Of a stretch of 64,000 bases of DNA, positions 22,513 through 31,503 are shown piece by piece. The notes under the pieces were generated by a model. That model saw nothing but the letters and a program-made list of their open reading frames with translations. It ran no database searches and had not been told where the DNA came from. Source of the stretch: JASLCR01 sp964407405 (lineage in GTDB: Bacteria; Patescibacteriota; Saccharimonadia; Saccharimonadales; Saccharimonadaceae). The stretch is from positions 62,001-126,000 of the forward strand of contig CAYOVH010000001.1 in NCBI GenBank assembly GCA_964407405.1. Direction: 5' to 3'. A program made the translations under genes and the position numbers. Each line of letters begins with the position of its first letter. The stretch's first letter is position 1.

Positions 22513-22545
22513 CAGCCAACTGCGCTACCGCTGCGCTACCCGGGA
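22471..22545 (-). tRNA. tRNA-Asn (GTT)
   Basis: 75 bases including an encoded CCA end (22471-22473). The acceptor stem is TCCCGGG / CCCGGGA with discriminator G, the T arm carries TTCGAAT, and the anticodon GTT is at 22511-22513 in a CTGTTAA loop. The 3' half overlaps the end of recombinase 2 on the other strand, which marks it as the integration site of the accessory block. Confidence 0.95.
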
Positions 22546-22578
22546 TCACTCTCCGAGATTATAGCGAAAAACTGCTCT

Positions 22579-22977
22579 CTAATCAACCTCAGTTGGGGCG
22601 CCGCTCTCGGGCGACAGCTTTTTGTGTAGATCGCCATAGCCGAGCAGCTCCAAAGTCCGAAGAATCGCCTGCCGGTCATCATCGGTGAAACTACCAAACT
22701 TTTTTTCGACCCGCTCCTCAAATGCCACAGCTTGACCACTCGACGACGCATCTCTCATATGGATCACCTCCAGCGAGCGAGCTGATTTGTCTTTTCGGGC
22801 CAAGAAGCCCTTGGCTATCAATCCATCGATATGTGTCGCAACTGTAGAAACTGATTTGTAGTCAAGCGCCCGCATGATCTCACGGTAGCTTGGACCATAG
22901 TCATGCTCGCGGATAAAATCAGTTACAAATTCCAGCAATTCCTGCTGTTTCTTCGAGGCGCGCGGTCCACTACTCAT
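22579..22977 (-). CDS. LexA-like DNA-binding protein without protease domain
   Basis: 132 aa from the ATG at 22975-22977 (an upstream in-frame start at 23016 is less likely because it would run through the promoter). Residues about 8-68 match the LexA winged helix (KKQQELLEFVTDFIREHDYGPS, then VSTVATHIDGLIAKGFL). The S24 protease half is absent; instead there is a short acidic tail. So it is a LexA-type regulator that cannot self-cleave. It lies next to the first envelope-polymer gene, divergently, and might control it. Family call firm; target unknown. Confidence 0.8.
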   Translation of the reverse strand: MSSGPRASKKQQELLEFVTDFIREHDYGPSYREIMRALDYKSVSTVATHIDGLIAKGFLARKDKSARSLEVIHMRDASSSGQAVAFEERVEKKFGSFTDDDRQAILRTLELLGYGDLHKKLSPESGAPTEVD

Positions 22978-22982
22978 ACTAG

Positions 22983-23006
22983 CTACTATACACGAACTGT
23001 GTAGAC
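22983..23006 (-). promoter_or_regulatory. Palindrome in the LexA-like gene promoter
   Basis: CTATACAC-GAACT-GTGTAGAC is an inverted repeat overlapping a TATAGT -10 box on the minus strand (the rc of CTATAC...). It contains CGAAC, one half of the Gram-positive LexA box. Probable autoregulatory operator. Confidence 0.5.
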
Positions 23007-23068
23007 CACAAGACAACCTACAATACTTGAATTGTCTTTATCTCTAAGCTACTCGGTGTCAAGTAATA

Positions 23069-23080
23069 AAATGCTATACT
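23069..23080 (+). promoter_or_regulatory. Extended -10 promoter of the envelope-polymer island
   Basis: TGC-TATACT (23072-23080) ends 11 bases before the ATG of the initiating sugar transferase. No strong -35. Confidence 0.5.
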
Positions 23081-23091
23081 AAGTAGCACAA

Positions 23092-24534
23092 ATGCTTCGA
23101 AAAAATGCCAATTTCTACAGTTTAATCCTTCTTGGCGCTGATTTTGTTGCGCTCCTGGCTGCATTTGGCGTAGCCTACATCATCCGTGTCGATTTTGACA
23201 GTCGACATCTCCTGACACCGGTCGATGACAAAAATTATATATTCGCCGTACTATGTATTATCCCGATATGGCTGTTTGTACTGAGCGTACTTGGAGCTTA
23301 TCATTCCCTGACATACAATCGACGGCTGGTCGAATGGAGCAAGCTGGCCATCGGTGCGTTTATCGGTGTGCTCCTAGTGATCGGATGGGAGTATGTCGTC
23401 GGGCGCCACATCTTCCCAGCTCGACTCGTCACTGTCTATGTCCTCATCGGTTCATTTGTATTTTTGGTGGTTGAACGCGAATTGCTGCGGCTGATACGCA
23501 CGCTACTCTTTCGTGCTGGTCACGGCACAAGCCGCGTGCTCATCATCGGTAATAGCGACGCAACGCGCGATATTGCCAAAAATCTAGCCAATACTGCAAA
23601 GAGTGGCTACAAGATCGTCGCCATCGCCGGGCCAAGAAAAGTCGTTCCCGAGGGAATGCACATCAAGCACTTCATGTCATTGGAGGATGCCCTCAAGCAA
23701 TTGGCCATCCAGCGCATCACGACGATCATCCAAACCGACCTATATGATTCATCTGACCGCAACCAGCAGATTCTCAATGCTGCCTTGACGCGCCACATCT
23801 CATACAGTTTTATCCCAGGCGAAGCCGAATTTTATGCCGGCAAAAATACCATCGATGTGTTCCTTGGCTACCCGATCATCTCGGTCTCGCAGACGCCTAT
23901 TATCGGCTGGGGTGCTATGGCAAAACGTATCTTTGACGTAATCGTATCGATGATACTGCTGATCATTCTTTCGCCAGTGTTCCTTGTACTGTTTGTCTTG
24001 CAAAAAATATTCAACCCCGGACCGCTTTTTTTCAAACATGAGCGCCTCACCAAGTATTCAAAACCGTTCTACGTCTACAAATTTCGCTCGATGAAGCCTC
24101 AATATTCAGGCTTGAATGCTGCCAATATCTTCAAAGAAATGGGGCGCGATGATTTGGTGGAAGAATACAACCGTGATTTTAAAGTCGAAGACGATCCACG
24201 AGTCACAAAGTTTGGCAAATTCTTGCGTAACTCATCGCTTGATGAGCTACCACAGCTATTCAATGTTCTCAAAGGCGACCTCAGCCTGGTTGGCCCGCGG
24301 CCAATCCCAAAATACGAGCTGGACGCCAAGTTTACCAAAACGCGCGGCGCGCTGCTACTCTCTGTCAAGTCTGGCGTCACTGGTCTATGGCAAGTTTCCG
24401 GCCGCAATGATCTGACGACCGACCAGCGGATCAAACTTGAGCTGTATTACGTCCAAAACTGGAGTTTCTGGCTTGATATCAAGATCCTCTTCAAAACTCT
24501 GGCTGTCGTCATCAAGCGTAGCGGAGCGCGCTAG
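23092..24534 (+). CDS. Polyprenyl-phosphate sugar-1-phosphate transferase (WbaP/EpsE type)
   Basis: 480 aa. Four to five N-terminal membrane segments (about residues 8-130), a nucleotide-binding-like middle domain with HGTSRVLIIGNSD (about 142), one further membrane helix near 280-305, and the bacterial sugar transferase domain with KFRSMK, DELPQLFNVLKGDLSLVGPRP and the final W-SGRND motif. It transfers a sugar phosphate from a UDP-sugar to undecaprenyl phosphate, the first step of polysaccharide assembly on the cytoplasmic side. Its stop codon touches the next start (TAGATG), so it is in one operon with the glycosyltransferase at 24535. Confidence 0.92.
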   Translation: MLRKNANFYSLILLGADFVALLAAFGVAYIIRVDFDSRHLLTPVDDKNYIFAVLCIIPIWLFVLSVLGAYHSLTYNRRLVEWSKLAIGAFIGVLLVIGWEYVVGRHIFPARLVTVYVLIGSFVFLVVERELLRLIRTLLFRAGHGTSRVLIIGNSDATRDIAKNLANTAKSGYKIVAIAGPRKVVPEGMHIKHFMSLEDALKQLAIQRITTIIQTDLYDSSDRNQQILNAALTRHISYSFIPGEAEFYAGKNTIDVFLGYPIISVSQTPIIGWGAMAKRIFDVIVSMILLIILSPVFLVLFVLQKIFNPGPLFFKHERLTKYSKPFYVYKFRSMKPQYSGLNAANIFKEMGRDDLVEEYNRDFKVEDDPRVTKFGKFLRNSSLDELPQLFNVLKGDLSLVGPRPIPKYELDAKFTKTRGALLLSVKSGVTGLWQVSGRNDLTTDQRIKLELYYVQNWSFWLDIKILFKTLAVVIKRSGAR

Positions 24535-25653
24535 ATGGCTGGCCAAAAAATTGCCATCGTTGCCGACTGGCTGACCAATCTACGTGGTGGTGAGAAAGTC
24601 GTCCTCGGACTTGCTGAAGCATTTCCTCATGCACCTATCTATACCTCTGTCTACACGCCCGAGACAATGCCCGAATTCGCTCATCTTGATGTTCGCACGA
24701 CGTATCTGCAGCGGCTGCCTGCACCACTGCGGCGACTGCACAAGTTTTTTCCAATGCTACGCGTCCGAGCATTTCAAAAACTCGATCTTTCCGAGTTTGA
24801 TATCATTATCAGCAGCTCAAGCGCAGAGAGCAAGCAAGTGCGGAAAACACGCGAAGGCCAAGTCCACATTTGCTACTGCCATACGCCGATTCGCTATTAC
24901 TGGAGCGACTATGATCAATACAAAAAAGACCCTGGGTTTGGCAAGCTCAACTGGCTGGTGCGTTTCGCCATGCCACTCTTTGTACCGCCACTCAAGAAGG
25001 CAGATTTTGCTGCAGCGCAAAATGTTGATGTGTTTGTCGCAAATTCTACCGAGGTTCAGAAACGTATCAAGCAATACTACAAGCGCAGTAGCACTATCGT
25101 TCATCCGCCAGTCGATGTCAGTCGGTTCACTCCTGCCAGAAAACGCGGCAACCATTACATCACCATTGGCCAACAAGTACCATACAAGCGCTACGACTTA
25201 GCCGTCGAGGCTTGCACCAGGCTTGGTTTGCCGCTAAAAGTTTTTGGTAGCGGCAGCGAACACGACAAGCTCGTTGCCATGGCAGGGCCGACTGTCGAGT
25301 TTTTTACCGATCGCCATGGTGACGCATCAGACGAAGCAGTAGAAGCAGCTTTAAATTCTGCAAAAGGATACATCTACGCCGCAAAGGAAGATTTCGGTAT
25401 CGTCACTGTGGAGGCGCTCGCAGCCGGAACCCCAGCAGTTGTATTTGCCGAAGGTGGTTCGGCAGAGATAGTCGATAGTGAAAGTGGTGTATTATTCGAC
25501 AAACAGACTGTTGATGCGGTAGTGGACGCTATTCAGACGCTTGAAGAAAAGGCTTATTTGCCTGGCACGCTGCGCCGCAAAGCCAAGCGATTTGACAAGT
25601 CACTATTTATCAGCAAGATGCGTAACATTGTGAAAAATGCGACTATCTATTGA
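24535..25653 (+). CDS. GT4 family glycosyltransferase
   Basis: 372 aa, GT-B fold. N-terminal Rossmann domain with the DWLTNLRGGEKVV loop and CYCHTPIRYYW in the middle, C-terminal domain with a nucleotide-sugar site AAKEDFGIVTVEALAAGTP (EX7E). Close in type to WbaZ-like mannosyltransferases. Probably adds the second sugar to the lipid-linked intermediate made by the upstream transferase, with which it is translationally linked. Confidence 0.88.
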   Translation: MAGQKIAIVADWLTNLRGGEKVVLGLAEAFPHAPIYTSVYTPETMPEFAHLDVRTTYLQRLPAPLRRLHKFFPMLRVRAFQKLDLSEFDIIISSSSAESKQVRKTREGQVHICYCHTPIRYYWSDYDQYKKDPGFGKLNWLVRFAMPLFVPPLKKADFAAAQNVDVFVANSTEVQKRIKQYYKRSSTIVHPPVDVSRFTPARKRGNHYITIGQQVPYKRYDLAVEACTRLGLPLKVFGSGSEHDKLVAMAGPTVEFFTDRHGDASDEAVEAALNSAKGYIYAAKEDFGIVTVEALAAGTPAVVFAEGGSAEIVDSESGVLFDKQTVDAVVDAIQTLEEKAYLPGTLRRKAKRFDKSLFISKMRNIVKNATIY

Positions 25654-25667
25654 TAGTGCTGGTGCGT

Positions 25668-27491
25668 CTATTCGACCGTGACGCTCTTTGCCAGGTTACG
25701 CGGCTGATCGACATCATTTCCCTTGCCTACAGCAACGTAGTAGGCAAAGAGCTGCTGGACGACATTAATCACCACCGGAAAGAGAAGATCGAGCTTTGAC
25801 GAAATACGGATAATCGTCTCGGCATCGATGTCTTTCGTGGAGTTGGTAATCGCCACCACATGTCCGCCACGAGCATTGACTTCATGAAGACCGCTATTTG
25901 CTTTGTCAAACAGCCAATTATCTTGCAACAGCATGACCTCAAAGAAACGATCATCGATCAACGCAATCGGCCCGTGTTTTAGCTCGCCAGTTGCGTAGCC
26001 CTCAGCGTGAATGTAGCTGATTTCTTTTAGCTTTAGTGCTCCCTCGAGCGCTACTGGGTAGAGCGTATCACGGCCAAGGAAAAGTGCATGATCGTATTTG
26101 GCGTATTTTTTGGCAACTTTCTTTATCTCATCGTTTTTTCCCTTCAAAACCCGTTCGATCTCATCTGGTAGAGCTGCCAGCTCCTCGATGTACTTGTCGA
26201 GTTCTCTCAGGCCAGCTCCCTTACTCTGAGCAAGCTGCAATCCAAAAATCGTCATAGCCGATACCTGTGATGTGAATGCTTTGGTCGAGGCTACAGAAAT
26301 CTCCGGACCGGCGTGGACATACACGCCGCCATCGACTTCGCGAGCAATTGTTGAACCGACAGCATTCACCACGCCAAGACACGGCACGCCGCGACGTTTG
26401 ATCTCGCGCAAACAGGCGAGGGTATCAGCTGTCTCACCTGACTGAGAAACGATGAGGGCAACCGAATTTTTCGGCAGATGGAATGATCTGTAGCGAAACT
26501 CTGAGGCAATTTGCGCTTCAACCGTCAGATCATCAACGAGTTGTTCGAGATAATACGCCGCCAAAATCCCAGCATAATACGCTGTACCGCACCCAATGAT
26601 AATCACATGTTCGATCTCACGAAGCTGCTCGTCACTCATATTTAGCCCGCCAAGTTTTGCTCTATGTTCCTCAGGAATCACACGGCCATTCAATGTAGAG
26701 CGTAGAGTGCTGGGTTGTTCCATAATTTCCTTTAATAGGAAGTGGTCGTAGCCCTGCTTTTGGATCGCTGCCATGTCGACTTCAATTTTTTCGACCTTTG
26801 CAGAGATCGGTTGGGACGCTAGGTCCATAACATCAACCGTCGTGGCCGTACACACAGCCAACTCACCATCATTGAGATAGATTGCATCATCCATGTGGCC
26901 AGCCAACGCTGATGCATCGGATGCGATCAATGTTTCACCATTACCAATACCCACAATGAGCGGGCTGCCTTTTCTGGCTGCGACGACTTTGCCCGGCTCT
27001 TTTCGGGAGGCTACTGCAATGCCGTAGGTCCCCACAGCCAACTTTAGCGCCTGGGCCACAGCATTCTCAAGCTTTACATCAGGACGTTGATAAAACTCAT
27101 CAATAAGGGCTGCAAGCACTTCGGTGTCCGTTTCGCTTTTAAATGCGTGATCTTTGATCCCGGCCTTGAGTTCTTTGTAATTTTCGATGATGCCATTGTG
27201 AACGATCAGGATATTGCCTGCTTCGTGTGGATGTGCATTTTGCTCGCTCGGTTCGCCATGTGTCGCCCAGCGAGTGTGTCCGATTCCCGTCGTGTCATTA
27301 CGCTTTGTTTCTTCGATCGCCGCACTCAGCCCCACGACCTTTCCCTTGCGCCGCAAGGTAGTCGGCTGGCCATCGTCATCAAGTGTCGCGATACCGGCTG
27401 AATCATAGCCGCGGTATTCCAATCGCCTGAGAGCTGTCAGTAGTATATTTTGTGCATTTCGATCTCCGATGTAGCCAACAATACCGCACAT
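25668..27491 (-). CDS. glmS: Glutamine-fructose-6-phosphate aminotransferase
   Basis: 607 aa, full length. MCGIVGYIG start (Cys2 becomes the N-terminal nucleophile of the glutaminase), the HTRWATHGEPSEQNAHPH glutaminase loop, two SIS domains (GCGTAYYAG and a later SQSGETADT, then EGYATGELKHGPIA) and the conserved C-terminal NLAKSVTVE. Makes glucosamine-6-phosphate from fructose-6-phosphate and glutamine, the entry to UDP-GlcNAc, which the capEFG genes and peptidoglycan need. It follows the cytidylyltransferase gene by 5 bases in the same direction. Confidence 0.97.
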   Translation of the reverse strand: MCGIVGYIGDRNAQNILLTALRRLEYRGYDSAGIATLDDDGQPTTLRRKGKVVGLSAAIEETKRNDTTGIGHTRWATHGEPSEQNAHPHEAGNILIVHNGIIENYKELKAGIKDHAFKSETDTEVLAALIDEFYQRPDVKLENAVAQALKLAVGTYGIAVASRKEPGKVVAARKGSPLIVGIGNGETLIASDASALAGHMDDAIYLNDGELAVCTATTVDVMDLASQPISAKVEKIEVDMAAIQKQGYDHFLLKEIMEQPSTLRSTLNGRVIPEEHRAKLGGLNMSDEQLREIEHVIIIGCGTAYYAGILAAYYLEQLVDDLTVEAQIASEFRYRSFHLPKNSVALIVSQSGETADTLACLREIKRRGVPCLGVVNAVGSTIAREVDGGVYVHAGPEISVASTKAFTSQVSAMTIFGLQLAQSKGAGLRELDKYIEELAALPDEIERVLKGKNDEIKKVAKKYAKYDHALFLGRDTLYPVALEGALKLKEISYIHAEGYATGELKHGPIALIDDRFFEVMLLQDNWLFDKANSGLHEVNARGGHVVAITNSTKDIDAETIIRISSKLDLLFPVVINVVQQLFAYYVAVGKGNDVDQPRNLAKSVTVE

Positions 27492-27496
27492 ACGAG

Positions 27497-27961
27497 CTAC
27501 TCCTCGTGTCCAAGTGCTTGGTTGATGCGCGTAGATGAGTCTGGCTTCACAAGCCCTCGCACATCAGTACCAACACCAAACACCATTTTTATACCGCGCT
27601 CCACGCATAAATCGCCTTCAGGTCCTGGCAATCGATCTGCATCAGAGCGATCACCGCCATTTGCAAAAATCAGTTCGTCGTCAGGATACTTGTCAGCTAT
27701 CAGCCTCAGCGTTTCTGTACTCGGATAGTTGGGATGTTCTGGATCAATGCCGATGATAACCTCATCCACTGGGCGCAAAGCCGCCATCAAGCGTGCTCGA
27801 TCGTTTTCATTAACGATAATTTTTCCTTTTTTTACCATCTGATGAATATCATTGTTGACGATGACGATCAACCAATCGCCCAATGCTTTCGCTGCCTCGA
27901 TCATATCGAGATGACCACCATGGAGAGGATTAAAGAAGCCGCTGACAATAACTCGTTTCAT
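27497..27961 (-). CDS. Cytidylyltransferase-like protein
   Basis: 154 aa. The HGGHLD motif (HxGH class) near residue 14-19 and the late STETLRLIADKY segment identify a nucleotidyltransferase of the glycerol-3-phosphate/RfaE type; the expected ISSTxI-like motif is replaced by a DSSTRI segment near the C-terminus. The middle has a GGDRSDADRLPGPEGD loop, unlike TagD. Substrate unknown: a polyol or sugar phosphate used in envelope synthesis is likely given its neighbours. Ribosome site AAAGGA before the ATG. Confidence 0.8.
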   Translation of the reverse strand: MKRVIVSGFFNPLHGGHLDMIEAAKALGDWLIVIVNNDIHQMVKKGKIIVNENDRARLMAALRPVDEVIIGIDPEHPNYPSTETLRLIADKYPDDELIFANGGDRSDADRLPGPEGDLCVERGIKMVFGVGTDVRGLVKPDSSTRINQALGHEE

Positions 27962-28014
27962 ACACTGAATCCTTTCTGATTACTCCAGACTATTATAGCG
28001 TACAATGCTTGCAG

Positions 28015-28043
28015 TTGGACCGACATGCCCCATGCGTTATAAT
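28015..28043 (+). promoter_or_regulatory. galE promoter, leaderless
   Basis: -35 TTGGAC (28015-28020), 17-base spacer, -10 TATAAT (28038-28043). The predicted start of transcription falls at about 28050, so the ATG at 28052 would be at the very 5' end. Confidence 0.7.
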
Positions 28044-28051
28044 TTTATATG

Positions 28052-29056
28052 ATGAATATTCTTATCACTGGTGGAGCCGGATATATTGGTTCCCATACTG
28101 CCGTTGCCTTACTGGGGCAAGATCACGAAGTTATTATCGTCGACAGCTTTACCAATAGCGATGAGGAAGCTGTCCGGCGTATCGAAAAGATATCTGGGAA
28201 AACTGTCGTATCGTACGATCTTGAAGTTGCCGACAAAGCACAGCTAGATCCTGTCTTTCGAGACCACGACATTGATGCCGTTATCCATTTCGCCGGCCTC
28301 AAGGCAGTCGGTGAATCGGTCGAAAAACCCCTGTTGTATTATCGCAACAATCTCGATTCCGCACTTTCGCTTCTTGAAGTCATGAAAGACCACGGTGTCT
28401 ACAAGCTCGTCTTTAGCTCATCGGCCACGGTCTACGGCTCGGCCGAGATTCCATACACTGAGTCTAGTTCCACGGGCATTGGTATCACCAACCCATACGG
28501 CCAGACAAAGTATATGATCGAGCAAATTCTGAGAGATGTCGCCCGCGCAGATGAGAAAAACGAGTTCACTATTCTTCGCTACTTCAATCCAATTGGCGCG
28601 CATCCAAGCGGACAGATAGGTGAGTACCCCCAAGGCATTCCAAATAATCTCATGCCCTACATCACCCAAGTCGCGACGGGTACACGTGAGAAACTGACAG
28701 TATTTGGCGATGACTATGATACCCCTGATGGGACTGGGGTGCGAGACTATATCCATGTCAGCGATCTGGCGGAAGGGCACATCGCCGCACTAACTCACAG
28801 CAAGCCTGGTGTGGTAGCCTACAATCTCGGTACGGGACACGGCACATCCGTCCTTGAGCTTGTCACGGCTTTTGAGAAAGCATCTGGCCAAACCATTCCG
28901 TATGAAATCGCGCCGCGCCGCGCAGGTGATTTGCCAGAATACTATGCAAAAACCGACAAAGCCGCAAACGAACTTGACTGGAAAGCCACCCGCAGCATCG
29001 AAGAAGCCTGTCGCGACAGCTGGAACTGGTCGTCAAAAAACCCGCGCGGCTACTAG
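28052..29056 (+). CDS. galE: UDP-glucose 4-epimerase
   Basis: 334 aa from the second of two adjacent ATG codons, chosen because of the promoter position. TGGAGYIGSH nucleotide-binding motif at the N-terminus, the catalytic Ser-Ser in KLVFSSSATVYG, YGQTKYMIE (YxxxK), and GVRDYIHVSDLAEGH. Interconverts UDP-glucose and UDP-galactose (or the N-acetyl forms), supplying sugars for the polymer genes around it. Single-gene unit between two minus-strand genes. Confidence 0.95.
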   Translation: MNILITGGAGYIGSHTAVALLGQDHEVIIVDSFTNSDEEAVRRIEKISGKTVVSYDLEVADKAQLDPVFRDHDIDAVIHFAGLKAVGESVEKPLLYYRNNLDSALSLLEVMKDHGVYKLVFSSSATVYGSAEIPYTESSSTGIGITNPYGQTKYMIEQILRDVARADEKNEFTILRYFNPIGAHPSGQIGEYPQGIPNNLMPYITQVATGTREKLTVFGDDYDTPDGTGVRDYIHVSDLAEGHIAALTHSKPGVVAYNLGTGHGTSVLELVTAFEKASGQTIPYEIAPRRAGDLPEYYAKTDKAANELDWKATRSIEEACRDSWNWSSKNPRGY

Positions 29057-29062
29057 CACGGA

Positions 29063-30040
29063 TTATTTCTTATTCATCAGACGGCGCAGTTGCTCATAGG
29101 TTTTTTCTTGGTTCGACAGCAACCGCACATTCATATCTGCCACCATACCGAGCGCCCATAGGATTAACCCAGCTGAAAACAGATAGACACCAAGAAATCC
29201 AAATGCTTTATATGGGGTGAGGTTGCCGGTATTCAACCAATGAATGCCTACAAAAATCATAAATGCTACGCCGACGATAAATGGCACTAGACCGAGCGAG
29301 AAGAAAAATCGCATCGGCGCAAAATCGCGAAAAGCACGCACAATGGTACCCATACTGGCGATGATATACTTTGGCACACTAGTCACAACACGCGATTTAC
29401 GCTCTTTGAAATATTTGACAACAACCGGGATCGATAGAATACGCATATGCCGATTGGCCAATATCTGGAATGATTCTTGCGTATAGGTGTGGGTATTATT
29501 GAGGTTCAGTGCATAAAGTGCATCTTGATTGTAGCCGCGGAATCCACATGTAACGTCGACAAACTTCTGGCGGCTGATCTTGCTGACCACCCACGCTCCC
29601 ATTTGATTGCCATAGTACTTGGCGGCCGGCATGTTTTTTGGACGACGTTTTTTGCCAGTGCTAGGATCAGTGAAACGATCGGCAGCCACAAAATCGGCCT
29701 GATTTCTTACGATTGGTTCGACAAACAGTGGGATATCCTCAGGTGAAAACTGTAAGTCGCCGTCGATATTGACCATCACATCGTAACCGCCGGCCAGCAC
29801 GATATCAACGACTTCGCGAAAACGTAGTGCCAGACCTTTTGATGGTGTATTACCGTAGACCTTCGCGCCGACTTTTTTGGCAACCTCACCAGTTTTATCC
29901 GTGCTGCCATCATTCATCAAGATAAAATCAATCTCGTCGACGCCAGCAATCTTTTTCGGCACACGGCGAAATAGTTCACCAATTGTCTTCTCTTCGTTTT
30001 TGCAAATCGATACCACCGCTAGTCGTACGGGTTTCTTCAT
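29063..30040 (-). CDS. GT2 glycosyltransferase with C-terminal membrane segments
   Basis: 325 aa from the ATG at 30038-30040 with AGAGG upstream; the in-frame start at 30067 lacks a site. GT-A fold with VVSICKNEEKTIGE, LMNDGSTDKT, a DGDLQFSPED (DxD-like) motif, and two C-terminal membrane helices (about residues 235-290). This is the dolichyl-phosphate-mannose-synthase-like layout: it probably charges a polyprenyl phosphate with a hexose for use outside the membrane. Confidence 0.88.
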   Translation of the reverse strand: MKKPVRLAVVSICKNEEKTIGELFRRVPKKIAGVDEIDFILMNDGSTDKTGEVAKKVGAKVYGNTPSKGLALRFREVVDIVLAGGYDVMVNIDGDLQFSPEDIPLFVEPIVRNQADFVAADRFTDPSTGKKRRPKNMPAAKYYGNQMGAWVVSKISRQKFVDVTCGFRGYNQDALYALNLNNTHTYTQESFQILANRHMRILSIPVVVKYFKERKSRVVTSVPKYIIASMGTIVRAFRDFAPMRFFFSLGLVPFIVGVAFMIFVGIHWLNTGNLTPYKAFGFLGVYLFSAGLILWALGMVADMNVRLLSNQEKTYEQLRRLMNKK

Positions 30041-30143
30041 TTTCAGTTGCCTCTCAATGTTATACAATAGAATCTTAGTGGGTTCGAAACATCACTAGCT
30101 CTGATGTCTCAATAGTAACAAATTAATGATAAGAGGTAAACAA

Positions 30144-31424
30144 GTGCCAAAGAAGACGGCAATTATTGGGCTCGGCTATGTAGGATTGCCCTTGGCGTTA
30201 CTGGCCGCCAAAAAGGGTCATGATGTCATCGGTATTGATGTCGATACAGCAAAAGTTGATTCGCTGACTGCCAAGAAATCGTATATCGACGATATTTCAG
30301 ACAAGCAAGTTGCCTCATCAAAAGCAAAATTTACGACTGATATGTCCGAAGTCCGGACTGCCGATTTTGTAGTGGTCTGCGTACCGACTCCGGTCGACCA
30401 AGATAAGCAGCCCGACCTTACTATCCTCGAAAATGCGACAAAAGGCTTGGCAAAATACGTCAACTCAGGAACGATGGTCATCATCGAATCAACTATCAAC
30501 CCTGGTGTCTGTGACAAAATCATCAGACCACTACTCGAAGCTGGCTCAGGTAAGACCGTCGGCAAAGACATCTACCTTGCCCATTGCCCCGAACGCGTCA
30601 ACCCCGGCGACCCACACTTTCACGTTGGCAATATCAACCGTGTGGTTGGTGCCAACTCCGAGAAAGAACTCGCTATGGCGGTTGACTTCTACAAAGGCCT
30701 AATCGATGCCGATATCAAACCGATGGGTAGTATCAAAGAAGCTGAAGCAGTCAAAGTCGTCGAGAATACCTTCCGTGACATCAATATCGCTTTCGTAAAC
30801 GAGCTCGCCATGTCATTTCACCGCTTGGGCATCAATGTCGAAAATGTCCTTGATGGCGCCGCCACCAAACCGTTTGCATTTATGGCCCACCGCCCTGGAA
30901 CGGGTGTCGGCGGCCACTGCATACCGGTTGACCCGTACTACCTTATCGAATACGCTCATCAGTACAATTTTGACCATGAATTCTTGCTTCACGCGCGCAA
31001 TATCAATGAAAGAATGCCAAACTTCACGATTGATCTGCTCGAGGAAGGCCTCAACGAAATCGAAGAACCGCTCAAAGGTACCCGGGTGGCACTTCTCGGT
31101 CTATCATACAAGCAAAATGTCGGTGACGACCGCGAAAGCCCAGCCTACATACTACGATCACTCCTCCAAGACGGCATGGCCGACCTCATCACATTTGACC
31201 CATATATCCAAGACGAATCCGGTGCCAAAAATCTTAGCGAGGCGCTCAAAAAGTCTACGGCTGTTGTCATTGCCACCGCCCACGATGAGTTCAAGGCAAT
31301 TACGCCAAAGCAGTTCGCCAACAACGGCATCAAGGTTGTCATTGATGGACGCAATATGTTCAAAGACTCGTACCGTGACTTTGCCAAGCACGGTATTATC
31401 TACCACGGCATCGGCGTGCGATAA
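30144..31424 (+). CDS. UDP-N-acetyl-hexosamine / UDP-sugar 6-dehydrogenase (WecC/WbpA type)
   Basis: 426 aa from the GTG at 30144, chosen because AGAGG lies nine bases upstream (an ATG at 30126 is also in frame). GLGYVGLPLA nucleotide site, the catalytic cysteine in GVGGHCIPVDPYYL, and the C-terminal LGLSYKQNVGDDRESP. NAD-dependent two-step oxidation of C6 of a UDP-sugar to a uronic acid. The GGHCIPVDPYYL form is typical of the UDP-GlcNAc/ManNAc branch rather than UDP-glucose dehydrogenase. Makes a uronic-acid-type precursor for the surface polymer. Confidence 0.9.
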   Translation: MPKKTAIIGLGYVGLPLALLAAKKGHDVIGIDVDTAKVDSLTAKKSYIDDISDKQVASSKAKFTTDMSEVRTADFVVVCVPTPVDQDKQPDLTILENATKGLAKYVNSGTMVIIESTINPGVCDKIIRPLLEAGSGKTVGKDIYLAHCPERVNPGDPHFHVGNINRVVGANSEKELAMAVDFYKGLIDADIKPMGSIKEAEAVKVVENTFRDINIAFVNELAMSFHRLGINVENVLDGAATKPFAFMAHRPGTGVGGHCIPVDPYYLIEYAHQYNFDHEFLLHARNINERMPNFTIDLLEEGLNEIEEPLKGTRVALLGLSYKQNVGDDRESPAYILRSLLQDGMADLITFDPYIQDESGAKNLSEALKKSTAVVIATAHDEFKAITPKQFANNGIKVVIDGRNMFKDSYRDFAKHGIIYHGIGVR

Positions 31425-31503
31425 CCTTAATTGCTATATAGCCAGATATGTGCTATAATTATAAGATAAAGTGACCTGCACGACAGCAAGGAGTTTCTGT
31501 CAT

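Noticed and set aside
22470..22688. Plus-strand frame over tRNA-Asn beginning MAPGARFELA
   Set aside because: This is the well-known spurious product of antisense tRNA sequence and overlaps the LexA-like gene.
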